Source: Lentzea terrae
Lineage (GTDB): Bacteria > Actinomycetota > Actinomycetes > Mycobacteriales > Pseudonocardiaceae
Length of the DNA: 64,000 nt
NCBI RefSeq assembly: GCF_003265345.1
Contig: NZ_QFWW01000026.1
Span: 365,841-429,840 of the forward strand
Direction: 5' to 3'
Position 1 is the stretch's first letter. Every line of letters begins with the position of its first letter. The notes under the pieces are model-generated. The model did no database searches, had not been told where the DNA came from, and saw only the letters and a list, made by a program, of their open reading frames with translations. This document shows, piece after piece, positions 35,624 to 44,083 of this stretch. The translations under genes and the position numbers were made by a program.

Positions 35624-35629
35624 TAGACT
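35624..35629 (+). promoter_or_regulatory. Candidate -10 box for leaderless SARP-1
   Basis: TAGACT lies 8 nt before the GTG at 35638. No Shine-Dalgarno sequence is present. Confidence 0.4.
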
Positions 35630-35637
35630 CACTCGGT

Positions 35638-38295
35638 GTGATCGTCGAGTACCGCGTGCTGGGGCCGCTGGAGGTCATCCACAACGGTGAGCCGGTGGCG
35701 CTTCCTGCTGGCCGCGGACGTGTGCTGCTTGCGACGTTGTTGTTGCGCGCCAACGAGTTTGTGACCGTCGACGAGTTGGTCGAACGGCTCTGGGAAGGGC
35801 AGCCGCCGACGGTCGACCGCGCGCACAAGACCTTGCAAATGGTCGTGGCGCGGCTGCGGCAGTCGTTGGGCGCGGCCAACTGCGTGCGCACGTCCTCGCG
35901 CGGCTACACCGCGGAGATCACGCCGGAGCAGCTCGATCTCACGTGTTTCCGGGCCCTCACCGCGCAGGGCGAGTACCGCGCCGCACTGGAGCTCTGGCGC
36001 GGTCCGGCGTTGAGCGACATCGCCTCGGAGTCGCTGCACCGCGACGACGTGCCGCGGTTGATCGAGGAGCAGCTCGTCACGCTGGAGCAGCGGATCGACC
36101 AGGAGCTGTCCGGCGACACCGACGTGCTGGTGCCGGAACTGCGGTCGCTGGTCCGCAAGCACCCGTTGCGCGAGACGTTCTGGGCGCAGCTGATGCTCGC
36201 CCTGCACCGGTCCAACCAGCAGGCCGAGGCGCTCGCCGTCTATCAGGAGATCCGTGACCACCTCGCCGACGAGCTCGGCGTCGACCCCGGCCCGCGGCTG
36301 CGGCAGGCCCACCAGCAGGTGCTCGAGATCCAGCAGGACGTCCCGCGCCAGCTCCCCGCCGGCGTGCCGCACTTCGTCGGCAGGGAGCCGGAGCTGGCCA
36401 GGCTCGGCGCGCTGCCGGGCGAGCCGGTGCTGATCACCGCGTTCAACGGGATCGGCGGGGTGGGCAAGACCGCGCTCGCCCTGCACTGGGCCCACCTGAT
36501 CGCCGACCGGTTCCCCGACGGCCAGCTCTACGTGAACCTCCGCGGCTTCGACACCCACGCCGAGCCGGTCGCGGCACGGGTGGCCGCACGGAACTTCCTG
36601 ATAGCACTGGGAGTCGGCGCCGCTGAACTCCCGGACAGCGACGACGTGTTGTTCGCGCTCTACCGGTCGGTGCTCGCCAGGCGACGCTTGCTGCTGCTGC
36701 TCGACAACGCTCGGGACGTCGCCCAGGTCCGACCGTTGCTCCCCGGCGGCGCCGCCAACCTCGTCCTCGTCACCAGCCGCAACCGGCTCAGAGGGCTCGT
36801 TGCGAGAGAGGGAGCGCATCCTGTCCAGCTCGACGTGCTGAACGACGAGCAGGCACGGGCGTTGCTCGCCCAACGGCTCGGCGCGCACCGGATCAGCGCC
36901 GAACCGGGGGCAACCGCAAGGCTTGTCGCGCAATGCGCCGGTCTGCCGCTCGCACTCGCCCTCGTAGCCGCCCGCGCGACCGAGCAGGGGCTCGGTTCGC
37001 TCGCCGACCAGCTCGAACGCGAACGCCTGACCGCACTGGACGTCGACGACCCGGCCACCGGCATCCGCGCGGTCTTCTCGTGGTCGCTGCGGTCCCTCAC
37101 GCCGCCCGCGACCAGGCTGTTCGTGCTGCTCGGCCTGCATCCAGGGCCCGACTTCACACCCGAAGCGGCGGCAAGCCTCGCTGGAATGCCGCTCGGCGCC
37201 ACGACGAAGCTGCTGGACGAACTGGTCGGCAGCAGCCTGGTCAGCCGCGGCGTCACAGGCCGGTTCGTGCTGCACGACCTGTTGCGCGACTACGCGGCAG
37301 AACGCGTCGACGAGCTGCTGGAGGACGAACGGACGTCGGCTCAACGCCGCATGTTCGACCACTATCTGCACACTGCGGCCGTCTTGTCACATCTCACCAG
37401 CTACAACTCGAAGATCTGGGTCAGCGGCCCACCGGTCGAAGGCGCGCTCGTGCTGCGGTTCGACGACCGGGAGCGCGCGGACGAGTGGTTCGAGACCGAG
37501 CTCAGGGTGCTGCTCGGCGTGCTGGCGAGGGCCGAGGCCGCCGGACACGACGAACTGGTGTGGCAGCTCATGTTCGCGTTGCACCCGCAGCTCATGCGCA
37601 CCAGCCGGTTGGACGACGCGGTCGCCGGCCACCAGCGCGCGCTGGCCGCCGCGGCACGGCAGCAGGACGGGTACGCGCAGGCGGGCCTGCACCGCCGCCT
37701 CGGCGCGATTCTCATGGCGAAGCGGTCGCTCCACGAGGCCGAGCACCACTTTCTGGAGTCGCTGCGGTTCGCCGCGCAGCACGGCACGGTCACGGGCGAG
37801 TCCAACCTCCGGCGCGGCATCGCCCACCTCTACGAACGTCAGGGCCGCCACCGGGAGGCCCTCGACGTCCTGCTGAACGTCCACGAGCGGATCCTCGCCG
37901 ATCCGGACCGCTGGGAGGGCGCGTGCCACCTGAGTGTGCTCGGCCGCGCCCACTTCCTGCTGGGGGACCACGGGCGAGCGCTCGAACTGTGCCTGCGCGC
38001 CGCTGAGTGGTTCGCCGAGTACGACCGAGCAACGCTGGACACCAGTTTCCCGTCGAACCTGGAGACGCTCGGCGACGTGCACCTCGCGGTCGGTCGGCCC
38101 GCCGAAGCGCTCGACTGCTACGCGCGGGCGGTGGAGATCTGGCGCGTGATGCGGAGCGACAAGGACTTGGCGGACGCGCTCGTGCTGAAGTCCAAGGCCC
38201 ACCTCGCGGCGGGCGAGGACGAACGTGCCCGTGCGGATCTCGAGGAGGCGGACTCCATCTTCGAACGGCTGAACACATCCGGAGGACTGGCGTGA
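35638..38295 (+). CDS. SARP-family regulator, AfsR-like with NB-ARC and TPR (SARP-1)
   Basis: 885-aa transcriptional regulator. Domains in order: OmpR-type winged helix (1-95, YRVLGPLEVIHNGEPV start), bacterial transcriptional activator domain (96-225), NB-ARC STAND ATPase with P-loop GIGGVGKTALAL near 270 and LLLLLDNARD near 347, a winged-helix region with LHDLLRDYAAERV, and a TPR-like helical C-terminus. AfsR/DnrI relatives activate secondary-metabolite genes, but no biosynthetic cluster is nearby. It is divergent from the methyltransferase gene and coupled by GTGA overlap to a paralogue. The shared 5' sequence is described in the findings. Confidence 0.93.
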   Translation: MIVEYRVLGPLEVIHNGEPVALPAGRGRVLLATLLLRANEFVTVDELVERLWEGQPPTVDRAHKTLQMVVARLRQSLGAANCVRTSSRGYTAEITPEQLDLTCFRALTAQGEYRAALELWRGPALSDIASESLHRDDVPRLIEEQLVTLEQRIDQELSGDTDVLVPELRSLVRKHPLRETFWAQLMLALHRSNQQAEALAVYQEIRDHLADELGVDPGPRLRQAHQQVLEIQQDVPRQLPAGVPHFVGREPELARLGALPGEPVLITAFNGIGGVGKTALALHWAHLIADRFPDGQLYVNLRGFDTHAEPVAARVAARNFLIALGVGAAELPDSDDVLFALYRSVLARRRLLLLLDNARDVAQVRPLLPGGAANLVLVTSRNRLRGLVAREGAHPVQLDVLNDEQARALLAQRLGAHRISAEPGATARLVAQCAGLPLALALVAARATEQGLGSLADQLERERLTALDVDDPATGIRAVFSWSLRSLTPPATRLFVLLGLHPGPDFTPEAAASLAGMPLGATTKLLDELVGSSLVSRGVTGRFVLHDLLRDYAAERVDELLEDERTSAQRRMFDHYLHTAAVLSHLTSYNSKIWVSGPPVEGALVLRFDDRERADEWFETELRVLLGVLARAEAAGHDELVWQLMFALHPQLMRTSRLDDAVAGHQRALAAAARQQDGYAQAGLHRRLGAILMAKRSLHEAEHHFLESLRFAAQHGTVTGESNLRRGIAHLYERQGRHREALDVLLNVHERILADPDRWEGACHLSVLGRAHFLLGDHGRALELCLRAAEWFAEYDRATLDTSFPSNLETLGDVHLAVGRPAEALDCYARAVEIWRVMRSDKDLADALVLKSKAHLAAGEDERARADLEEADSIFERLNTSGGLA

Positions 38296-40988
38296 CCGTC
38301 GAGTACCGCGTGCTGGGGCCGCTGGAGGTCATCCACAACGGTGAGCCGGTGGCGCTTCCGGCCGGTCGCGGACGTGTGTTGCTTGCGACGTTGTTGTTGC
38401 GCGCCAACGAGTTTGTGACCGTCGACGAGTTGGTCGACCGGGTGTGGGACGGTGCGCCGCCGGAAGGGGACCGTGCGTACAAGACGTTCCACATGACGGT
38501 GAGCAGACTGCGGCAGGCGCTGGGTGCGGCGAACTGCATCCAGACGTCGTCGCGCGGTTACTCGGCTGAAGTCGCGCCGGGTCAGCTCGACCTCGCCCGC
38601 TTCCGTGCGCTCACCGCGCAGGGCGAACACCGTGCGGCGCTGGAGCTGTGGCGCGGGCCGGTGCTGGCCAACGTCACGTCCGAGGCGCTGCACCGCGACG
38701 ATGTGCCGCGGTTGGTCGAGGAGCAGGTCGTCGCGCTGGAACGCCGCATCGACCAGGACCTGTCCCGCGACGCCGACGTGCTGGTGCCGGAGCTGCGGTC
38801 GCTGGTCAAGAAACACCCGTTGCGCGAGACGTTCTGGGCGCAGCTGATGCTCGCGCTGCACCGGTCGAACCGGCAGGCCGAGGCGCTCGCGGTCTACCAG
38901 GAGGTCCGCGACCACCTCGCCGACGAGCTCGGCGTGGATCCCGGTCCGCGGTTGCGCCACGCGCACGAGCAGGTCCTCAGCGGAGAGGTCCCGACGGCCG
39001 CGTTGCCTCGTCAGCTCCCGGCCGGTGTCCCGCACTTCGTCGGTCGCGAGCACGAGCTGGCGCGGCTGACCGAGATGCTGACCACGCGGCCGGGCGAACC
39101 CGTCCTCATCTCCGCGATCAACGGCATCGGCGGCGTCGGCAAGACCGCCCTCGCGCTGCGGTGGGCGCACCAGGTAGCCGACCGCTTCCCGGACGGCCAG
39201 CTCTACGTCAACCTGCGCGGCTTCGACACCCGCGCCGAGCCGCTGGAGCCGTTCTCCGTCGTCCGCGACTTCCTGGTAGCGCTCGGCGTGGCGACGGGTG
39301 ACATCCCGTCGTCCGAGGACGCGCTGGTTGCGGCGTACCGGTCGGCGCTGGCCGAGCGGCAGGTGCTGCTCGTGCTCGACAACGCCCGCGACGCCGAGCA
39401 GGTCCGTCCGCTGCTGCCGGGCGGAGCGGGCAACCTCGTGCTCATCACCAGCCGCAACCGGCTCAAGGGGCTGGTTGCGAGAGAGGGCGCCCAACCGGTC
39501 GCGCTCGACGTGCTGGACGAGCAGGCCGCCGTCGACCTGTTGAGCGAACGGATCGGCGCCGCGCGGGTCGCGGCCGAGCCGGACGCGGTGTCGCGCCTGG
39601 TCAAACGGTGTGCGGGGCTGCCGTTGGCACTCGGCATCGTGGCCGCGCGGGCGGCGTTCGGCGACTCGCTCACGACGCTCGTCGACGAGCTGGAGCAGGA
39701 ACGGCTCGACGCGCTCGACCTCGACGATCCCGCGACCGGTGTCCGCGCGGTCTTCTCGTGGTCGCTGCGGTCGGTCAGCGACCACGCGGCCAGGGTGTTC
39801 GTGCTGCTCGGCCTCCATCCCGGCCCGGACTTCGCGATGGAGGCCGTCGCGAGCCTCGCCGCGCTTCCCCGCACCGAGGCACGGCGGGTGCTGGCGGAAC
39901 TCGCCTCGAACAGCCTGGTCAGCACGTCGGGCAGCGGCCGGTACGCCCTGCACGACCTGCTGCGCGACTACGCGGCAGAACGGGTGGCCCAGCTGCCGGA
40001 CGCTGAACGTGCGCAGGCGTGGCGCCGTCTGGTCGACCACTACTTCCACACCACGCACGGCTGTTGGACTCGCACCAGCGACGTGGTCAACACCGCAGTG
40101 CCGAGCCCTCCCGCCCCCGGTGTGCTGGTTCTCGGGCAGGACTGGGACAGGGACGAGTCCTTTGCGTGGTTCGCGGCCGAACACGCCGTCCTGATCGGCC
40201 TGCTCGACCGCGTGGAAGACGATCTGGTCTGGCGTCTGGTGCAGATGCAGCACACCTATTCGGGCCACAGACTCGCCCTCGGCAGTGGTGAACGCACCTA
40301 TCGCGCCGGCCTGGCCGCGGCACAGCGCACCGGTGACATCTACGCGCAGAGCCGCATGCACCGATTCCTCGGCGCGCGGCTCCTGGGGGTCAACGAGCTC
40401 GGAGCGGCCGAGCACCACCTCCGGCAGGCGCTGCACTTCGACGCACTGGCCGGGGACGTCCGGTCGGAGCTGAACGTCGCGTGCGGGCTCGCTTACACGC
40501 TGGAGCGGCAGCATCGCTATCAAGACATGCTGGAGGCGCTGCTGCACGTGCATCCGCGGTCGCTCAACCACAACGTGGCCTACGACGTGGCCAGCCACCT
40601 CGGCGCGCTCGGCCGGGCGTACTACCGGGTGGGGGACGTCGACCGGGCACTGGAGCACTGCGGCCGGGCGGCGGAGCTGTTCGCCGGGCTGGAACACCTG
40701 CCCGACATCGACGGCGGCGAAAACCAGGAGATCCTCGGCGAGATCCACCTCCGGCTCGGCCGACCGGAGGAGGCGGTGCGCTGCTACAGCGAATCCGTTC
40801 GATTGCACAGGGTGAACGGCAACGTCAGGGCGCTGACCGAATCGCTCGTGCCACTGGCGAAGGTTCACCTCGCGGCCGGAGACCGCGCGAGTGCTCGTGA
40901 GCGGCTGGCCGAACACTTGGCGCTGTGCGCGGAAGTGGGCTACGGGGACACCGCGGAGACCGAGGAGCTGCTGGCATCACTGGATTAG
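38292..40988 (+). CDS. SARP-family regulator, AfsR-like with NB-ARC and TPR (SARP-2)
   Basis: 898-aa paralogue of SARP-1 with the same domain order: winged helix, BTAD, NB-ARC (GIGGVGKTALALRW near 278), TPR-like repeats. GTG 38292 overlaps the SARP-1 stop, with GGAGG 6 nt upstream. Compared with SARP-1, the linker before the NB-ARC domain is slightly longer (TEMLTTRPGEPVLIS). The TPR part diverges most, suggesting a different ligand or partner. Co-production in equal amounts suggests the two may form a heteromer, which is inference. Confidence 0.93.
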   Translation: MTVEYRVLGPLEVIHNGEPVALPAGRGRVLLATLLLRANEFVTVDELVDRVWDGAPPEGDRAYKTFHMTVSRLRQALGAANCIQTSSRGYSAEVAPGQLDLARFRALTAQGEHRAALELWRGPVLANVTSEALHRDDVPRLVEEQVVALERRIDQDLSRDADVLVPELRSLVKKHPLRETFWAQLMLALHRSNRQAEALAVYQEVRDHLADELGVDPGPRLRHAHEQVLSGEVPTAALPRQLPAGVPHFVGREHELARLTEMLTTRPGEPVLISAINGIGGVGKTALALRWAHQVADRFPDGQLYVNLRGFDTRAEPLEPFSVVRDFLVALGVATGDIPSSEDALVAAYRSALAERQVLLVLDNARDAEQVRPLLPGGAGNLVLITSRNRLKGLVAREGAQPVALDVLDEQAAVDLLSERIGAARVAAEPDAVSRLVKRCAGLPLALGIVAARAAFGDSLTTLVDELEQERLDALDLDDPATGVRAVFSWSLRSVSDHAARVFVLLGLHPGPDFAMEAVASLAALPRTEARRVLAELASNSLVSTSGSGRYALHDLLRDYAAERVAQLPDAERAQAWRRLVDHYFHTTHGCWTRTSDVVNTAVPSPPAPGVLVLGQDWDRDESFAWFAAEHAVLIGLLDRVEDDLVWRLVQMQHTYSGHRLALGSGERTYRAGLAAAQRTGDIYAQSRMHRFLGARLLGVNELGAAEHHLRQALHFDALAGDVRSELNVACGLAYTLERQHRYQDMLEALLHVHPRSLNHNVAYDVASHLGALGRAYYRVGDVDRALEHCGRAAELFAGLEHLPDIDGGENQEILGEIHLRLGRPEEAVRCYSESVRLHRVNGNVRALTESLVPLAKVHLAAGDRASARERLAEHLALCAEVGYGDTAETEELLASLD

Positions 40989-41044
40989 GTTTGTACCGAC
41001 CTCTGTGGGGTAGTCCAGAGAAGGATTCCCCACCTGGAGGTGTC

Positions 41045-41200
41045 ATGATCGTTCTCGGTCTGATCCTGCTCGTCGTCGGATGGCTGGCCGGTATCAGCAT
41101 TCTGACGACCATCGGAGTGGTGCTTCTGGTGATCGGCGCGATCCTCGCCGTCCTCGGCGCAGTGGGCAAGCCGGTCGGCGGTCGTGCGCACTATTTCTAA
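41045..41200 (+). CDS. DUF6131-like small membrane protein
   Basis: 51-aa protein with two hydrophobic segments (IVLGLILLVVGWLAGISIL and IGVVLLVIGAILAVLG) and a C-terminal VGGRAHYF. This matches the short DUF6131 proteins seen widely in actinobacteria. GGAGG lies 5 nt before the ATG. Monocistronic, ended by the terminator at 41237. Function unknown. Confidence 0.82.
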   Translation: MIVLGLILLVVGWLAGISILTTIGVVLLVIGAILAVLGAVGKPVGGRAHYF

Positions 41201-41236
41201 GCGCCGCAGAAGTACGCGTTAGTGCTCGTGCAGAGC

Positions 41237-41275
41237 GAAAGGGGTGAACCTCCACAAAGGAGGTTCACCCCTTTC
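41237..41275. terminator. Strong bidirectional terminator
   Basis: Perfect 17-bp inverted repeat (GAAAGGGGTGAACCTCC and its complement) with a 5-nt loop. It lies between the DUF6131-like gene and the convergent 33-aa ORF. Confidence 0.88.
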
Positions 41276-41292
41276 ATTGTCTGGCAATGTGT

Positions 41293-41394
41293 TCAGACGT
41301 TGCTCTTGGTGCGAGCGGCAACGGCGAACACTCCGAACGCGACCCCCAGCATGGCCAGAGCGGCGACAGCGGCAACTACAAGATCAACAGACAT
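41293..41394 (-). CDS. 33-aa single-helix membrane peptide
   Basis: The ORF encodes MSVDLVVAAVAALAMLGVAF followed by GVFAVAARTKSNV. That is one membrane helix with a short basic tail, topology probably N-out/C-in. AGGGAG lies 11 nt upstream of the ATG, a little far. A perfect terminator lies 18 bp after its stop. It is divergent from the PimE-like gene with an 85-bp spacer. Small size makes the call uncertain, but signal order (ribosome site, ORF, terminator) and composition support it. Confidence 0.5.
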   Translation of the reverse strand: MSVDLVVAAVAALAMLGVAFGVFAVAARTKSNV

Positions 41395-41466
41395 GACTGA
41401 CGAAACTCCCTCTTGCGATCTCTCCCATGACTATGACGCCCGGATACCCCCGGAAGTTGCCTCAGG

Positions 41467-41472
41467 TAACGT
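41467..41472 (+). promoter_or_regulatory. Candidate -10 box for the PimE-like gene
   Basis: TAACGT lies 7 nt before GTG 41480, in the arrangement seen for other leaderless starts in this window. Confidence 0.35.
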
Positions 41473-41479
41473 TTTCGGG

Positions 41480-42694
41480 GTGAAACTCCGTGCTGTGGAA
41501 GCGCGTGTGCTCTCCGTAGCACCGTGGTTGCTCGCCTTGTCGGTGCTCGGACACCTGCTCCTGGTCGCGTTCCAGGTCAAGATGACCATGGTCGACCTGG
41601 CGGTGTACCGCAACGGGTCGCCGCACCTGTTCACGGGTGACCTGTACGAATACCGGTTCGGGGAGGACACGGACATCTTCCCGCTGCCGTTCACGTACCC
41701 ACCGTTCGCGGCTGCGGTCTTCACGCCGATGAGCTGGGTGCCGTGGGGTGCGTCACGGTGGATCTGGCAGCTGATCTGCCTGGGCTGCCTGTACTACATC
41801 GTGCGCACGACGTTCAAGCTGCTGAAGCTCGACGACCCGCGCCGCGTGATGTTGTGGACCGCCCTCGCCCTGTGGATCGAGCCGGTGCGCACCACGCTCA
41901 ACTACGGCCAGATCAACCTGGTGCTGTGCGCGATCCTGATCGGCACGCTCGCGAGCGCGCGCAACTGGGTCGGCGGCGTCGGCGTGGGTTTCACCGCGGG
42001 CATCAAGCTGACGCCCGCGATCTCCGGCCTGTACTTCCTGATCCAACGCCGCTGGGCGGCCGCTGTGTGGTCGTTCGTCGCGTTCGCGGCGGTCTACGCC
42101 ATCGGCTGGGCGCTCTCACCGTCGCAGTCGGACAAGTTCTGGTTCCACCTGCTCGGCGACGCGAGCAGGGTCGGGCCGGTCGGCAGCGCGATCAACCAGT
42201 CGATGCGCGGTGCGTTGAGCCGCACGGTCGGCTACGACGTGAAGACCGGCGTGCTCTACGTCCTCGGGGTGCTCGTGGCGGCCGCGCTGACGTGGTTCGC
42301 GGTCAGCAAGACCAAGGACGTCCTGGCGTTGATCGTCAGCGTCCAGATGCTCGGCCTGCTGGTCTCGCCGATCTCGTGGAGCCACCACTGGGTGTGGATG
42401 GTGCCCGCCCTCCTGTGGCTGATCTACGAGGGCGGACACCTCCTCTGCAAGGTCACCGCCGGCCTGTGGGTGCTGCTGACCGGTGGTTACCTGGTCTCGT
42501 TCCTGCTGAACGCCCAGCCGAACATCTGGGACTTCTCGCGCCCCTGGTACTACGCGCTGCTCGGCTGGGGCTACCCGGTGGCCGGCATGCTGACGCTCGT
42601 CGCGATCGGCCTAGCAGCCAGGCGTCAGCGGGACGAGCTGCTGCCCGGCGATGAGGAAGCTGCCGACAGCGAACCCAGCCGAGTCGCCGGCTGA
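41480..42694 (+). CDS. GT87 polyprenol-phosphate-mannose-dependent alpha-1,2-mannosyltransferase (PimE-like)
   Basis: 404-aa multi-pass membrane GT-C enzyme with about ten helices. The first extracytoplasmic loop carries the essential-type Asp in TMVDLAVYRNG (residue 39). NYGQINLVLCAILIG and SPISWSHHWVWMVPA are DUF2029/GT87 features. In mycobacteria PimE (Rv1159) adds an alpha-1,2-mannose to PIM4. The adjacent pterin dehydratase and the downstream mutT, typA and lpqW-like genes match the Rv1159-Rv1166 order, supporting orthology. GTG 41480 gives an N-terminus like relatives; a longer ATG start at 41393 exists. Its last 84 bp overlap the convergent glycosidase gene. Confidence 0.82.
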   Translation: MKLRAVEARVLSVAPWLLALSVLGHLLLVAFQVKMTMVDLAVYRNGSPHLFTGDLYEYRFGEDTDIFPLPFTYPPFAAAVFTPMSWVPWGASRWIWQLICLGCLYYIVRTTFKLLKLDDPRRVMLWTALALWIEPVRTTLNYGQINLVLCAILIGTLASARNWVGGVGVGFTAGIKLTPAISGLYFLIQRRWAAAVWSFVAFAAVYAIGWALSPSQSDKFWFHLLGDASRVGPVGSAINQSMRGALSRTVGYDVKTGVLYVLGVLVAAALTWFAVSKTKDVLALIVSVQMLGLLVSPISWSHHWVWMVPALLWLIYEGGHLLCKVTAGLWVLLTGGYLVSFLLNAQPNIWDFSRPWYYALLGWGYPVAGMLTLVAIGLAARRQRDELLPGDEEAADSEPSRVAG

Positions 42695-43600
42695 GGCTGC
42701 CTTCCAGGAGTTGCGGGCCGCGGTCCAGCCGAGCAGTCCGTCGGCGTCCAGCGCGGTCTGCAACGCCTGCCAGCCCTTCTGCACGTGCGGCAGGTAGGCG
42801 CCCTTGTCGAGCACGCCCGCGTTGATGCCCGCCGCGAACGCGTAGGTGATCATCGCAGTGGCCGCGGAGTCCTTGCCGGTGGCGCCCCAGAAGCCGTCGT
42901 GGCGCTGCAGGTACCGCAACGTCTGCGCGGACTTGCGCAGCGTCTTGGCGTAGTCGGCGCGGTACGGGTTGTCCTTCGGCAGCATCAGCATCGCCTTGGC
43001 GAGACCCTGCACGGCCCAGCCGTTAGTCTGCACGTTCAGGCTCCACAGGCCCGTGACCTCGTTGAACGTCCGCTTCTTGAGGTTGCGGTACGACTGGTAC
43101 GAGTAGTCGAGCAGGTCCTGGTCGAGGTCGCGCACGGCGACCTCGGTGAACGACGGCAGGGACATGGTCAGCGCGTCCGGCGACTTCCAGTGGTCGAACT
43201 TCCCGGTCTTCGCCTGGGCCCGCAGGTTGTCCCGCAGCGGCTGGAGCACCTCGGGCTCGGGGTGGAAGAACGAGACTGCGAGGTACGCCTCGCCACTCGC
43301 CTGCGGGTCCGGAGCGAACGGGTTCGCCGGGTCGACGGGCAGCAGGAACTTGTTCGCCTTCACCCACGGCCACGTCTTGTGGTTGCTGATCCCGGTCGTC
43401 CGGACCTGCGCGATGTTGCCGGTGTGGAAGTTCGCGTTGGACCAGTTGTTCGCCGCGAGGTCGGTGCCCTTGGTGACCCACGCCTGGGCAGCCTTGATCA
43501 TGGTGTCCGTCACGGCACAGGGCACGGCCTGAGCGGCCGCGGGTGTGATCAGAAGACTGCCTGCCAGCGCGACAACGAACAAAGATGTGCGCAACCGCAT
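42611..43600 (-). CDS. Secreted GH88/105-like protein (putative unsaturated glycosidase)
   Basis: 329-aa precursor with a signal peptide ending TPAAAQA. The mature part is alpha-helical with repeated aromatic segments (WAVQGLAKAMLMLPKDNP, RHDGFWGATGKDSAATAMI, GSFLIAGQQL). This resembles the six-hairpin GH88/GH105 unsaturated-uronyl hydrolases, although I cannot point with certainty to the catalytic Asp. ATG 43600 has GGAGAGGGAA upstream. It ends 84 bp inside the convergent PimE-like gene. Extracellular polysaccharide or oligosaccharide turnover is inferred. Confidence 0.65.
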   Translation of the reverse strand: MRLRTSLFVVALAGSLLITPAAAQAVPCAVTDTMIKAAQAWVTKGTDLAANNWSNANFHTGNIAQVRTTGISNHKTWPWVKANKFLLPVDPANPFAPDPQASGEAYLAVSFFHPEPEVLQPLRDNLRAQAKTGKFDHWKSPDALTMSLPSFTEVAVRDLDQDLLDYSYQSYRNLKKRTFNEVTGLWSLNVQTNGWAVQGLAKAMLMLPKDNPYRADYAKTLRKSAQTLRYLQRHDGFWGATGKDSAATAMITYAFAAGINAGVLDKGAYLPHVQKGWQALQTALDADGLLGWTAARNSWKAASAGDSAGFAVGSFLIAGQQLVPLTPGC

Positions 43601-43653
43601 GAGGGTGTTCCCTCTCCTATCCGCGGGCGGCGGCAGCGCACATCTTGACCGAA

Positions 43654-43947
43654 TCAGGCCAACGCGTCCAGAACTCCGTCGATTTCCTCGGCGAGAGATA
43701 CGTCCAGCGCCGTGATTCCTCCCTTGTAGTGGGTGCTCAGCCGAAATGTCAGTGTCTTGTAGCGGATGTCGATGTCCGGGTGGTGGTTGTCGTTCTCCGC
43801 GATCTCCGCGACCCGGTTCACGACCATGATCGCCTGCGGGAAGCTCGCCAGCTCCACGGTCCTGACCAGTGCCGCGTCCTGCGCGGTCCAGTCGGGCAGT
43901 TTGGGCAGCACGTCGTTCAGCTGATCGTCGCTCAACAGCTCGGCCAT
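43654..43947 (-). CDS. 4a-hydroxytetrahydrobiopterin dehydratase (PCD/DCoH family)
   Basis: 97-aa pterin-4a-carbinolamine dehydratase. The active-site signature ENDNHHPDIDIRYKTL is intact, as is LSTHYKGGIT. The enzyme recycles oxidised pterin cofactor. In bacteria of this group it may act in other pterin chemistry. Corresponds in position to M. tuberculosis Rv1159A beside pimE. ATG 43947 fits family N-termini (MAELLSDDQL). A longer start at 43971 is less likely. Divergent from the thiamine riboswitch operon. Confidence 0.92.
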   Translation of the reverse strand: MAELLSDDQLNDVLPKLPDWTAQDAALVRTVELASFPQAIMVVNRVAEIAENDNHHPDIDIRYKTLTFRLSTHYKGGITALDVSLAEEIDGVLDALA

Positions 43948-43989
43948 GTCCTGATCGTCCCACCACGTCACGTAAGCTGCGCGTTTGCC

Positions 43990-44078
43990 ACGGGAGTCCG
44001 GTGAAGCGCCGGGCTGAGAGGAGGGCTCGCAAGCCCTCGACCGTCCACCTGATCCGGGTCATACCGGCGTAGGGAGAG
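43990..44078 (+). promoter_or_regulatory. TPP riboswitch (THI element)
   Basis: The conserved core is easily read: CTGAGAG at 44014, the variable P3 hairpin GAGGGCTCGCAAGCCCTC, then ACCTGATCCGGGTCATACCG and GCGTAGGGAG. This is the thiamine pyrophosphate aptamer. The 3' AGGGAG lies just before the thiB start and doubles as Shine-Dalgarno sequence, so ligand binding should block translation. It controls thiBPQ. Thiamine uptake would fall when TPP is plentiful. Confidence 0.95.
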
Positions 44079-44083
44079 AAGTG

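Noticed and set aside
38118..40916. 932-aa minus-strand ORF opposite SARP-2
   Set aside because: Antisense shadow of a protein with clear winged-helix, BTAD and NB-ARC domains.
35638..40988. Pathway-specific activators of an adjacent antibiotic cluster
   Set aside because: No polyketide, peptide or terpene biosynthetic genes lie within the window, so a local cluster role is unsupported.
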